This document shows positions 7,131 to 14,387 of a DNA stretch of 35,324 nucleotides, piece by piece. Every line of letters begins with the position of its first letter. The stretch's first letter is position 1. A program made the translations under genes and the position numbers. Source of the DNA: Bacteroidales bacterium (GTDB taxonomy: Bacteria; Bacteroidota; Bacteroidia; Bacteroidales; F082); assembly GCA_030690365.1 (NCBI GenBank), contig JAUYGX010000128.1, positions 1 to 35,324 of the forward strand. The letters are read 5' to 3'. The notes beneath the pieces were generated by a model, which worked only from the letters and a program-made list of their open reading frames with translations, ran no database searches and was not told where the DNA came from.

Positions 7131-8456
7131 TTATTTTATTGGAAAGTAAACATTTTCAATTTTTTGAACTTTCCCGGCGTCCAATAAATTTTTGGCTAAG
7201 TATCCCAATTTCATTCTGGTTTCTCCGAGTGGTTTTTCCATTTCCGAGATTCTGACCCCTTTGGGGTGTTTATTGATAAAATCAATGATCCTTTCTTCCA
7301 AGGTCAGGGTCACAACAGGTTCAACTGCCTTAACCGGAGTTACTTTTGCTATTTCCTCAGTTACCAAAGATACAGGTACTTCTTTCACTTTTTCGACTGA
7401 TTTGAGTTCATCCGATTCTTTCTTCGCTTTTTCAACTGGCGCTCCCATTTTCGCATCTGCTTTCTTCTCAGCCTTTTTTTCTGCTTTCTTCATAACCTCT
7501 TTCACAGGTTTTACAAGTTCGCTATTTTTTAACTGTGCAATGGCCTCCTGCATCTTATCCCATTCCACAGCGGCCAGGCTCCTCTCACTTGCGTAACCAC
7601 CAATCATGCCGGAAGTTGTTTTCTTTATTTCAAAAACTTCTTTTCGGATACCTTGAATGGCAGTTTGAATTCCATTCATAATCGAGGTATAATTTTCATG
7701 TCTTTCTGCTTCACCCCGGGTCAGGTCCAATTTACCCTGTAATAGATCTTTTTTTATTTGGGCACTCATTTGTTGACGCTCTTTGCCTATTCCCATCAGG
7801 CGATTTTGAAAACCTGAAAGCAAACCCTGAGTATATTCAACACGTTCGTTGAGATTTTTTGTTAATTCAGCTTTAAGTTCAGCCGACATTTCCTGGCGAT
7901 TCGTTTTGTATTTCTCGATCAAGTCGTTGGTGTTTTTAAAAACATTTGCAACCTCGTCGTTGATACTTTTGAGGTCTTTGTTAATGTTCTTCATCAGATG
8001 ATCAAAATCCTTGATTCTGAGCTTTTCATTCTGCATCCTGGTTTTTTCACTTTGAGTACGGTTTGATCTGCCCTCGGCAAAGAATTTATCCAACGTATCG
8101 GCCATTGTAACCCTGTCGCTGGCAAAACCTTTGATCATATTTGAGGTGTATGTCTGAATTCCTGACACCTCATTCTGTATAGTTGAGATAGTGCTGTGAA
8201 TGTTTCCCATCATTCCATTGAAAGCATCGAGTCGTTCTTTTTCACCTGATGCGAGGCCATTTCGTAAAGCAGCAGCATTGGCGTTTAAAACGTTGGTCAT
8301 TTCCATGTGATCCTTGCGAAAACCATCTAGAGTGTTCTGAACTTCCTTTAAAAACTCTTCATTTCCTTTGGTAAGTTCCTCATTTTCTTTCATTCGTTGT
8401 TTGAATGAATTAAGTATATCTTCACTCAAATTTTTCATTTCTGAAGCTAGTCCCAT
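7131..8456 (-). CDS. GvpC-like coiled-coil repeat protein with C-terminal winged-helix-like domain
   Basis: 441 residues. Three roughly 50-residue repeats start near residues 73, 145 and 250. Each has an aromatic-x-x-(M/L)M core, an IxxEV heptad stretch, T-x-x-(M/L)I, and a xxxxR end; a partial copy lies around 201-238. Long amphipathic helical repeats of this kind are the hallmark of GvpC, which wraps and stiffens the vesicle, but the sequence is not close to cyanobacterial GvpC. Residues about 322-380 are a Lys/Glu/Val/Pro linker. Residues 385-441 (LEERIIDFINKHPKGVRISE and onward) look like a winged helix. The gene has a strong Shine-Dalgarno sequence (8464-8469), one of only two seen in the operon, consistent with high expression. 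An alternative is a vesicle-tethering or regulatory protein. Confidence 0.65.
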   Translation of the reverse strand: MGLASEMKNLSEDILNSFKQRMKENEELTKGNEEFLKEVQNTLDGFRKDHMEMTNVLNANAAALRNGLASGEKERLDAFNGMMGNIHSTISTIQNEVSGIQTYTSNMIKGFASDRVTMADTLDKFFAEGRSNRTQSEKTRMQNEKLRIKDFDHLMKNINKDLKSINDEVANVFKNTNDLIEKYKTNRQEMSAELKAELTKNLNERVEYTQGLLSGFQNRLMGIGKERQQMSAQIKKDLLQGKLDLTRGEAERHENYTSIMNGIQTAIQGIRKEVFEIKKTTSGMIGGYASERSLAAVEWDKMQEAIAQLKNSELVKPVKEVMKKAEKKAEKKADAKMGAPVEKAKKESDELKSVEKVKEVPVSLVTEEIAKVTPVKAVEPVVTLTLEERIIDFINKHPKGVRISEMEKPLGETRMKLGYLAKNLLDAGKVQKIENVYFPIK

Positions 8457-8463
8457 TTTTTTA

Positions 8464-8469
8464 TCTCCT
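8464..8469 (-). promoter_or_regulatory. Strong Shine-Dalgarno of the GvpC-like gene
   Basis: On the minus strand AGGAGA lies 7 nt before the ATG at 8456, within AAAAAGGAGATAAAAAAATG. Most other genes in the operon show no such motif. It supports this start codon. Confidence 0.7.
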
Positions 8470-8500
8470 TTTTATTAATGAATATATTGTGATAGTTTTA

Positions 8501-9139
8501 CTAATTAATTCCATTGGCTACTTGTGTGTTTAAATTTATTCCATTAATTATTTGATCCTTTATCATTTTTAAATCTTTCACCAGGATATGCTCCTCCTTT
8601 TTAAGCAAGCTTTCAAGACATCCGGTTAAGCGCAGGTGTACCCGCTGGAAATTCTGATATGAATTCATTACGGTTTCTTTTCTCATTTCCTGCTGTTTTG
8701 ATATATGAGAGAGTTGCTCTTTGATGGCCGCAATTTTTTCGCCTATATCATGTGATGTAATATCTTTTAGGCCCAACAAACATTCTTTTAGCGTCCGGGC
8801 CGTTTCTTTCTGTTCTTCAATAAAAACTAAAAACTGATGCTGTGCTTCGTTTTCCTTTTCATCAATCAAGTTGAGAATGTCCGACATCATGTTATGGTAG
8901 TCCTTTTTACGCAAGGATCCGTTTTTCGACATGGCTTCACAAAGCCTGGCATTTAAAAGTACCCTTTCATGTTTAAGTTCGTTGATATGGTTATGCACGT
9001 TGTTGAATAACTCATGTGATGATTCAGTCAGATTTTCGGAGGACTGGAATGCTGTTTGAATTTTTTGAACCCGATCCTCATAGGAGGTAATGATATTTGT
9101 GAAAAATGAATCTAACTCCGAATTTGGTTTGGTATTCAT
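8501..9139 (-). CDS. Coiled-coil gas vesicle cluster protein, distant relative of the GvpC-like protein
   Basis: 212 residues, helical almost throughout, with no signal peptide, membrane segment or recognised domain. The stretch LCEAMSKNGSLRKKDYHNMM near residues 66-85 resembles the repeat entry in the next gene (LASGEKERLDAFNGMM), with the same spacing from a Gly through a basic or acidic pair to an aromatic and MM. This suggests the two proteins are paralogues or bind the same partner. It lies between gvpA and the GvpC-like gene, where gvpC sits in cyanobacteria. A vesicle-surface or scaffold protein is the best guess. Confidence 0.65.
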   Translation of the reverse strand: MNTKPNSELDSFFTNIITSYEDRVQKIQTAFQSSENLTESSHELFNNVHNHINELKHERVLLNARLCEAMSKNGSLRKKDYHNMMSDILNLIDEKENEAQHQFLVFIEEQKETARTLKECLLGLKDITSHDIGEKIAAIKEQLSHISKQQEMRKETVMNSYQNFQRVHLRLTGCLESLLKKEEHILVKDLKMIKDQIINGINLNTQVANGIN

Positions 9140-9223
9140 AGCAATATATTTTTGTGTAAAATCTTGCGGAGAATGAGAAATTCTTGGTAAATCATGCTTT
9201 CAGCGAGGACCAGGAAAGGATGT

Positions 9224-9246
9224 GTTAGCAAGAATAACTGCTTAAC
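9224..9246 (-). other. Weak stem-loop downstream of gvpA
   Basis: In the 126-bp gap after gvpA the minus strand reads GTTAAGCA, a short loop, then TTGCTAAC, an imperfect inverted repeat. No clear U-run follows. It could be a leaky terminator or RNA-stability element that keeps gvpA mRNA more abundant than the distal genes, but the signal is weak. Confidence 0.25.
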
Positions 9247-9265
9247 TGCCTAATTGTTACATGCC

Positions 9266-9469
9266 TTATGCGGCTTTAGCAGTTAATCCGATGGCTTCGG
9301 CATACTTGAGGTATGTTTCAACTGAAGCAACTACTACTCTTGCTTCGATAGCAAGAAGTTCGATACCTACCAACGAAACTCTTACCCATGCATCAACTAC
9401 GACACCTTTGTCGAGGATGCGGTCGATTACCTCTACGAGGCTGGACGATCCGATAGTTTTTTCTACCAT
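9266..9469 (-). CDS. gvpA: GvpA, major gas vesicle structural protein
   Basis: 67 residues, close to the 70-75 typical of GvpA. The conserved core is plain: [20 protein letters not shown], then a [20 protein letters not shown] block and an [14 protein letters not shown] helix. GvpA polymerises into the gas-permeable ribbed shell of the vesicle. It is the first gene of the cluster. It has a strong Shine-Dalgarno sequence 8 nt upstream, and a sigma-54-type promoter places the predicted transcript start near 9538. Apart from a GvpJ/S-like paralogue it is the only GvpA seen here. Identification is certain. Confidence 0.97.
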   Translation of the reverse strand: MVEKTIGSSSLVEVIDRILDKGVVVDAWVRVSLVGIELLAIEARVVVASVETYLKYAEAIGLTAKAA

Positions 9470-9477
9470 TTTTTTAA

Positions 9478-9483
9478 TCTCCT
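9478..9483 (-). promoter_or_regulatory. Strong Shine-Dalgarno of gvpA
   Basis: AGGAGA on the minus strand, 8 nt before the gvpA ATG. The flanking sequence (AGGAGATTAAAAAAATG) is nearly the same as that of the GvpC-like gene, suggesting shared selection for high translation. Confidence 0.75.
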
Positions 9484-9548
9484 ATAATTTTGTGAATATG
9501 TACCGTGCTTTACTTTGAGGGACGGCTTACCTCTTTCAATTAAGCCAA

Positions 9549-9565
9549 GGCAAGTTGCGTGCCGC
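9549..9565 (-). promoter_or_regulatory. Sigma-54 (-24/-12) promoter of gvpA and the gas vesicle operon
   Basis: The minus strand reads GCGGCACGCAACTTGCC. Against the sigma-54 consensus TGGCAC(G)-N4-TTGC it matches GGCACG and TTGC exactly, and the invariant GG and GC are separated by the required 10 bases. With the C of GC at -12 (position 9550), transcription should start near 9538, giving a leader of about 70 nt before gvpA. The gene on the other side of this intergenic region encodes a sigma-54 activator, which strongly supports the call. Confidence 0.85.
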
Positions 9566-9701
9566 ATTTAATTTATTGAATGGTTTCATGTTCGTATTCG
9601 GCTAACATACACGTTTATAAGTCAATAAAAAATAGCGTTTTTATTAAAATATTATCGCGAGTAGTTGGGAAAAAATATTCAGAAAGAAAAACCTGAAATA
9701 A

Positions 9702-9717
9702 TCGCACACATGTGCGA
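9702..9717. promoter_or_regulatory. Inverted repeat, candidate enhancer site for the NtrC-family activator
   Basis: TCGCACA-CA-TGTGCGA: two 7-base arms and a 2-base centre, centred about 171 bp upstream of the predicted gvpA transcript start. This is the usual distance for sites bound by NtrC-type activators, which act by DNA looping. It sits between the activator gene and the promoter. The same sequence could also act as a hairpin terminator for the activator transcript (6-bp stem, 4-nt loop, then TTATTT on the minus strand). The rest of 9470-9789 is AT-rich spacer. Confidence 0.6.
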
Positions 9718-9789
9718 AAATAATGCCGTGATTTTATTGTTTTTCACTTCACTTTTTAAGAATAACAACACTCAATAAAAAGGTGTATT

Positions 9790-11187
9790 TTATTCTCTTT
9801 CAACCTTATTGATGACAATACTATATTTTTTCATTTTTCGTATAAGTGCATCTCGCGTTATACCCAATACTTCAGCAGTAGCCTGTTGATTGCATTGGCA
9901 ATTTTGAAGCGCTTTCCTGACCATGGCCATTTCTGCTCTTTTCAGGTTTAGCGATTCTTTATTTTCATGGAGGATCTTTTCGGGTTGTTTTAAAGGAAAA
10001 TCATGTACGCCAAGCAGGTCACCTTTGCATAGAATTATTGCTCTTTCGGTCATATTCCTCAATTCCCTTACATTACCGGGGAAGTCATAAGTCAGGAGAG
10101 CTTTGTAGACATCTTTTCCGATTCTGATGTTTGGACGGTTAAACCTGGTTTTATAATCATCAACAAAAAAGTCCAATAAAGGTTGAATATCCATAGGCCT
10201 CTCTCTAAGAGGAGGTATATGAATATGCAGGGTGTTGAGGCGATGCAATAAATCGAGCCTGAATTTCTTTTTCTCAACATTGTTTTCAATATCATGATTG
10301 GTGGCAGAAATAATGCGGAAGTCGGTATAAATTGGGGTTGTATCTCCCACCCTGGTGATTACTTTTTCTTCGGTGGCGCGAAGTATTTTAGCCTGCAAAT
10401 TAAAGGGCATATCTGCTATTTCATCTAAAAACAAGGTTCCTTCATTACACACTTCAAAGAACCCCATTTTATCTGCAATGGCTCCTGTAAATGAGCCTTT
10501 TTTATGGCCAAAAAATTCGCTTTCAAGAAGTGATTCTGTGATGGCACTGCTATTCACCGGGCAAAAAATATGGCGGTTTCGTATGCTCGTAAAGTGTATA
10601 ATACGGGCAATATTTTCTTTCCCTGTTCCACTTTCACCTGTAATAAGCACGTTGGCATCGGGATAATTAGCAGCGGTTATGGCTTGTTCAAAAACGTCAA
10701 GTATTTGTGGACTGACGCCAATAAACTGCCGTTCTATCTTTTCTTCGAGGGATTTTGAGATCAGGGAATTTTTCTCTTCCATTTGCTTCAGCCTTCGTTG
10801 TATCTGTAGATATTTTTTAGTGCGCTCAATGGCAATCTGAATATCGATATGTCTGAAAGGCTTACGCAGATAATCAAAGGCGCCAAGTCGCATGGCTTTT
10901 ATTACCGTATCCATATCGCCGTGCGCCGAAACAACAATAACTTCCATTGCCGGAAACTGAATTTTTACATCCTGTAAAATATCCAGGCCATTTACTCCAG
11001 GTAACCGTACATCAAGTATGAGCAGGTCAATTTCGTGGATGGCCCACAATTCGCGAGCTTCCCTCAATGTATTTGCCTCAAAAGCCTCAAATCCTGAATT
11101 TTGAAAAAACTCACATAACTCTTCAGTAAATTGCTTTTCATCATCAAGGATGAGGATTTTAATTTTTTTTTGATTTTCCATTTTCAC
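9790..11187 (-). CDS. NtrC-family sigma-54-dependent response regulator, likely activator of the gas vesicle operon
   Basis: 465 residues in three parts. A receiver domain spans 8-125 with phosphoacceptor Asp59 (LILDV) and a conserved Lys109. A sigma-54 AAA+ domain spans about 153-385, with Walker A GESGTGKE at 184-191, the sigma-54-contacting loop GSFTGA at 231-236, and Walker B TLFLDE. A Fis-type helix-turn-helix lies near 420-455 (QQATAEVLGITRDALIRKMK). The GSFTGA loop is an accepted variant of GAFTGA, so sigma-54 contact is expected. Eight bases separate it from the upstream kinase gene, forming a two-component pair. It reads toward gvpA, whose promoter is sigma-54 type. Control of the gvp operon is inferred from position and promoter class. 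Confidence 0.93.
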   Translation of the reverse strand: MKMENQKKIKILILDDEKQFTEELCEFFQNSGFEAFEANTLREARELWAIHEIDLLILDVRLPGVNGLDILQDVKIQFPAMEVIVVSAHGDMDTVIKAMRLGAFDYLRKPFRHIDIQIAIERTKKYLQIQRRLKQMEEKNSLISKSLEEKIERQFIGVSPQILDVFEQAITAANYPDANVLITGESGTGKENIARIIHFTSIRNRHIFCPVNSSAITESLLESEFFGHKKGSFTGAIADKMGFFEVCNEGTLFLDEIADMPFNLQAKILRATEEKVITRVGDTTPIYTDFRIISATNHDIENNVEKKKFRLDLLHRLNTLHIHIPPLRERPMDIQPLLDFFVDDYKTRFNRPNIRIGKDVYKALLTYDFPGNVRELRNMTERAIILCKGDLLGVHDFPLKQPEKILHENKESLNLKRAEMAMVRKALQNCQCNQQATAEVLGITRDALIRKMKKYSIVINKVERE

Positions 11188-11195
11188 ACTTTACT

Positions 11196-13130
11196 TCAAA
11201 TATTTAATGCTATTCTAAATGTTGTTCCCTCAAATTGATTGCTCCATACATCAATTGTACCATTCATTTCCTTGATTATTCGATATGAAATTGACAATCC
11301 AAGACCAGTTCCCTTTCCTGTTTCTTTGGTGGTGTAAAAAGGAAGCATGATATGCTCAATATCATCCTTGTGTATACCCATACCATTATCAGCTATTTCT
11401 ATAACAAAAATGTTGTTCTCCCTAAATGTTTTTATTTTGACGAACATATCAAATTTTTCAGCTAGTGTACTTTTTCTTTCGAGGACCGCATCTTTGGCAT
11501 TTAGCATTAGATTAAGGATAACCTGTTCAAATTGAAAAGTGTTGCCAATAATTACGGGAGGTTTTTCTTCTAATTGAAGGTTTAGGGTAATCGCCAGGTG
11601 CTTGAATTGTTCTGATATCATTGATATGGCATTATAAATACTTGAATTAACATCGAAGCTTGTTAATAAGTAATCATCGTGGCTTTGCGAAAAGGCCCTG
11701 ATGTTATCGATGATATTCCTGATCCGGGTAATATTACCAAAAATTTTATCTGCTTTTTTATTCAGGTAATCTTTGTCGATACTTTCGGCTTTGTTCGCCC
11801 CACTCATAATATTATCCATAATAAGGGAAATTGTATTCAATGGTTGGTTGATTTCATGAGCGATACCGGAGGCCATTTCTCCAAGGCTTGCCATACGGTC
11901 GGCATGGATTTGTTTCGCCTCGATTTTTTTTCTTTGAGAAATATTGCGGATAGTGAACATATAGGAAAAGGGTATTCCCCCCACTCCCTGTATTAAAGTT
12001 GAACTGATTTCACCTAAGAATAAAGTTTGGTTGCTTTTTCTGAATTTCATCTCTACATTTTGCGAAATACCTTCATTCATTGTTTTTTTAAGTATTTCAA
12101 CGAGAGTATTTCTTTCTTTGGAAGGTACGAATCTGGAGAAGTGTTTTCCCACTACATCATCTCGGTTATCAATGCCAAATAATTCCAGGCCAATTTCGGA
12201 TACATCAGTAATTAAACCTTTGAGATCTGTTAATAATATGCCATCAGGGGAGGCATTCAACATGGTCTTATATTTTTCCTCACTGGTTTTCAGTGCCTGT
12301 TCTATCAGTTTGCGTTTGGTTATATTTTTAGCAACTCCCTGATACCCTTTAAACACTCCCTCTTCATCATAAAAAGCTAATCCACTTGTTTGAAGACAAA
12401 TTTTTTGGCCATACTTATCAATACTCCAGTTTTCTAAATCCTTTATAGGGTTCCTGCTTTTTTGAATTTCGGTGTAAACTGGCCTGAACCGATCGTTTTC
12501 TTCAGGTGACATGAAATCAAAAGGGGTTTTCCCAATAATCTCTTCACTGGTTAATCCAAAGAAGTCAACACTGTTTTGACTACTATAGGTGTAAATACCA
12601 TTTTCATCTATCTCCCAAACCCAATCGGCCATATTAAACATCAGATTGCTAATCCGTTTTTCGCTTACTTTAAGGTCATGGTTCGTTCGGGTTAGCTTAT
12701 CGGCAGTTTCTTTTAATCGTAAAGCATCGTTTCTGATAATCTGTTTCTGGTTGAAAAGATCGAGAAAAATCTTTACTTTACTTAGTAGAATATCTTTAGT
12801 AATTGGTTTGATGATATAATCTACAGCACCTGAATTGTATCCCATAGCAACATCAACTTCGTTGAAATGATGTGCGGTAACAATAATAATGGGAACCTGG
12901 TTTTCTCCTCTTTTTTCGTTTAGCTTCTTCGAAAGCGCAAAACCATCCATTTCGGGCATCTGAACATCAATCAGGGCCAGGGCGAGTTCAACGCCATCGA
13001 CTTTTTTTAAAGCTTCTGAACCGGAAAATGCCAGTATAATGTTAACATCTAATCCCTTCAGATAGGAATTGATTAGTAATAGATTACCTTTATTATCATC
13101 AACAATAAGGATGTTTGGTGAAGATTTCAA
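11196..13130 (-). CDS. Soluble hybrid histidine kinase (REC-PAS-PAS-HisKA-HATPase), partner of the sigma-54 activator
   Basis: 644 residues, no membrane segment, so a cytosolic sensor. A receiver domain occupies 5-125 with Asp55 (LALIDVQMP). PAS domains lie at about 155-278 and 282-402. The dimerisation and phosphoacceptor helix has His425 in GIAHEINQPL, and the ATPase domain has N-box LMLNAKDAV near 541-549 and GTGLGLSI at 607-614. The N-terminal receiver means a second kinase could feed signals into it. It ends 8 bp before the activator gene, so the two form an operon. No PAS cofactor ligands can be assigned by eye; the signal (oxygen, redox, light or other) is unknown. Confidence 0.92.
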   Translation of the reverse strand: MKSSPNILIVDDNKGNLLLINSYLKGLDVNIILAFSGSEALKKVDGVELALALIDVQMPEMDGFALSKKLNEKRGENQVPIIIVTAHHFNEVDVAMGYNSGAVDYIIKPITKDILLSKVKIFLDLFNQKQIIRNDALRLKETADKLTRTNHDLKVSEKRISNLMFNMADWVWEIDENGIYTYSSQNSVDFFGLTSEEIIGKTPFDFMSPEENDRFRPVYTEIQKSRNPIKDLENWSIDKYGQKICLQTSGLAFYDEEGVFKGYQGVAKNITKRKLIEQALKTSEEKYKTMLNASPDGILLTDLKGLITDVSEIGLELFGIDNRDDVVGKHFSRFVPSKERNTLVEILKKTMNEGISQNVEMKFRKSNQTLFLGEISSTLIQGVGGIPFSYMFTIRNISQRKKIEAKQIHADRMASLGEMASGIAHEINQPLNTISLIMDNIMSGANKAESIDKDYLNKKADKIFGNITRIRNIIDNIRAFSQSHDDYLLTSFDVNSSIYNAISMISEQFKHLAITLNLQLEEKPPVIIGNTFQFEQVILNLMLNAKDAVLERKSTLAEKFDMFVKIKTFRENNIFVIEIADNGMGIHKDDIEHIMLPFYTTKETGKGTGLGLSISYRIIKEMNGTIDVWSNQFEGTTFRIALNI

Positions 13131-13233
13131 AATCTTTTTAATTTGAATTTGTATTATTGGATAACCTCTTTTATTACGTGCAAAAGGTTACCTAATTTTA
13201 ACCTCTAAATTTGAAGGGTACATATAGCTTACA

Positions 13234-13241
13234 CAAAGTTA
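13234..13241 (-). promoter_or_regulatory. TAACTTTG -7 element upstream of the sensor kinase operon
   Basis: Matches the Bacteroidota TANNTTTG -7 consensus on the minus strand, about 105 nt before the kinase start. No convincing -33 TTG element was seen. Confidence 0.4.
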
Positions 13242-13269
13242 ACTATGTTTTCAACATATATATAGTATT

Positions 13270-13660
13270 TTATAAAAATAAATAATATATCTGGTCAATA
13301 CGTCTGCTGAGTTGGTTATACTGGTATGGTAGTCTGTCGTTTACAGAAAATATTCCTCTGAATCCATCAACACTTGTGACAATAATTTTTCTATCAAATT
13401 TATTTCCAATTTTGAAGGTCTTAAACGTCCATTCCCGCATTTCCCAATATGTAAAAAACGAGTTTTGACTATCATTGCCAGAAGCATTTTGAGTAATGAC
13501 AAGAACAATATCACCAACCGATGGAAATCATTGCTGCACATAACGAGCAGCTATTCTTGTAAAAAAGTACCCCGGAGGTAAACTTGTTCCCGGGGCAATA
13601 TCCTGATTTGAAAACAAGAACCAGCTAACACTTGGCGCAATTACTTTTATGCACAGGTCA
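13270..13660 (-). pseudogene. Degraded coding remnant or dispersed repeat between the kinase and the MNT gene
   Basis: In one minus-strand frame the DNA stays open from about 13660 to 13531, hits a TGA at 13528-13530, then is open for another 85 codons to a TAA at 13270-13272. The second piece includes VGDIVLVITQNASG, EMREWTFKTFKIGNKFDRK and IIVTSVDGFRG, which has protein-like composition. It lacks a start codon before its internal Met and has no detectable ribosome site. I do not recognise the protein. It is either a decayed gene or part of a dispersed element. It occupies most of the 527-bp gap 13131-13657; the remainder holds only the kinase promoter. Confidence 0.4.
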
Positions 13661-13975
13661 GGCCACGTTGTGTCCTATTTCCTGGCCATATTTTAGAATC
13701 TCACTTACAATTGGATTTGTAATCTCAAATTCACTTTCTCTAAACGGATGTGGCTCAATTCGGCTATCAATCTTACGTCTTATTCGCATTAAGTCCAACT
13801 GTATATCCATTAAGTTTTTATAATCCTTTAATATAACAGCAATATCAATATCACTATCATCATTGAAATTACCTTTTGCATATGAACCAAAAAGTATAAT
13901 TTTTATATAATCATACTTTGTTTTGACAGCAATGGCATATAAATTAGCAATATTTATAGCATCTCTTCTATCCAT
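13658..13975 (-). CDS. MNT-type minimal nucleotidyltransferase (HEPN/MNT pair)
   Basis: 105 residues, the size of a minimal nucleotidyltransferase. The fold signature is present: GSYAKG at 30-35 and DSDIDIAV at 40-47, giving the two metal-binding aspartates (Asp42 and Asp44). It overlaps the end of the upstream HEPN gene by 22 bp, the usual arrangement of HEPN/MNT toxin-antitoxin modules, in which the transferase AMPylates or otherwise neutralises the HEPN protein. The gene is clearly more AT-rich than its neighbours, suggesting transfer. Family certain; toxin-antitoxin activity inferred. Confidence 0.88.
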   Translation of the reverse strand: MDRRDAINIANLYAIAVKTKYDYIKIILFGSYAKGNFNDDSDIDIAVILKDYKNLMDIQLDLMRIRRKIDSRIEPHPFRESEFEITNPIVSEILKYGQEIGHNVA

Positions 13976-14361
13976 ATCCTTATATTTTTAATTTTATCAA
14001 TCCAACTCATTGTATACTCTGGCGTACATATTGTGAGAAATTCTCGTTTATAATCATCATATCTGGCATTTATGTTAAAAGAAGTAATTTCATCCAACCA
14101 ATCTGCGTATTCATCTGCGAGTTTTATATCAAGTTGTTCAGCTAGTCTATAGAGGTTGTGAGTAAGAGGGGCATGTTTCTTAAATCTTTTTACATATAGT
14201 GCTTTGAGTAATTTTTCCGTTGAAATATGTCCGAGAAATAATGCCCAACTGTATTTTTTTGAATTAAATAAGGTCAACATTGTTTGATAATCTTCTTCCG
14301 AGGTTTCAATCCAGTGTTTTACAATCTTATCGACATTAATATTTGTATTATTCTCAGTCAT
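13954..14361 (-). CDS. HEPN-domain protein (partner of the MNT nucleotidyltransferase)
   Basis: 135 residues, helical. The HEPN pattern is seen in WIETSEEDYQTMLTLFNSKK, the HISTEKLLKALYVKR helix (about 45-59), and the APLTHNLYRLAEQL helix (64-77). The R-x(4-6)-H nuclease motif of many HEPN toxins is not evident: the nearest pairs are R59-H63 and R59-H68. It may therefore not be an active RNase, or it may belong to the group with another mode of action. It precedes and overlaps the MNT gene. A 16-bp palindrome covers its promoter, suggesting self-regulation. AT-rich base composition sets the pair apart from the surrounding genes. Confidence 0.82.
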   Translation of the reverse strand: MTENNTNINVDKIVKHWIETSEEDYQTMLTLFNSKKYSWALFLGHISTEKLLKALYVKRFKKHAPLTHNLYRLAEQLDIKLADEYADWLDEITSFNINARYDDYKREFLTICTPEYTMSWIDKIKNIRIWIEEML

Positions 14362-14379
14362 TTTAACCTAATTTGTCTT

Positions 14380-14387
14380 CAAAGATA
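14380..14387 (-). promoter_or_regulatory. TATCTTTG -7 promoter element of the HEPN/MNT pair
   Basis: Exact match to TANNTTTG on the minus strand, 18 bp before the HEPN start codon, implying a very short leader. It partly overlaps the palindrome at 14384-14399. Confidence 0.55.

Noticed and set aside
9261-9518. An 85-codon plus-strand frame opposite gvpA
   Set aside because: It is antisense to an unmistakable gvpA and its codon pattern mirrors that gene; composition (Ser/Thr-rich) is typical of an antisense shadow.
13341-13541. A 66-codon minus-strand frame beginning MCSNDFHRL
   Set aside because: It reads a different frame from the more protein-like remnant over the same DNA, has odd composition and no ribosome site.
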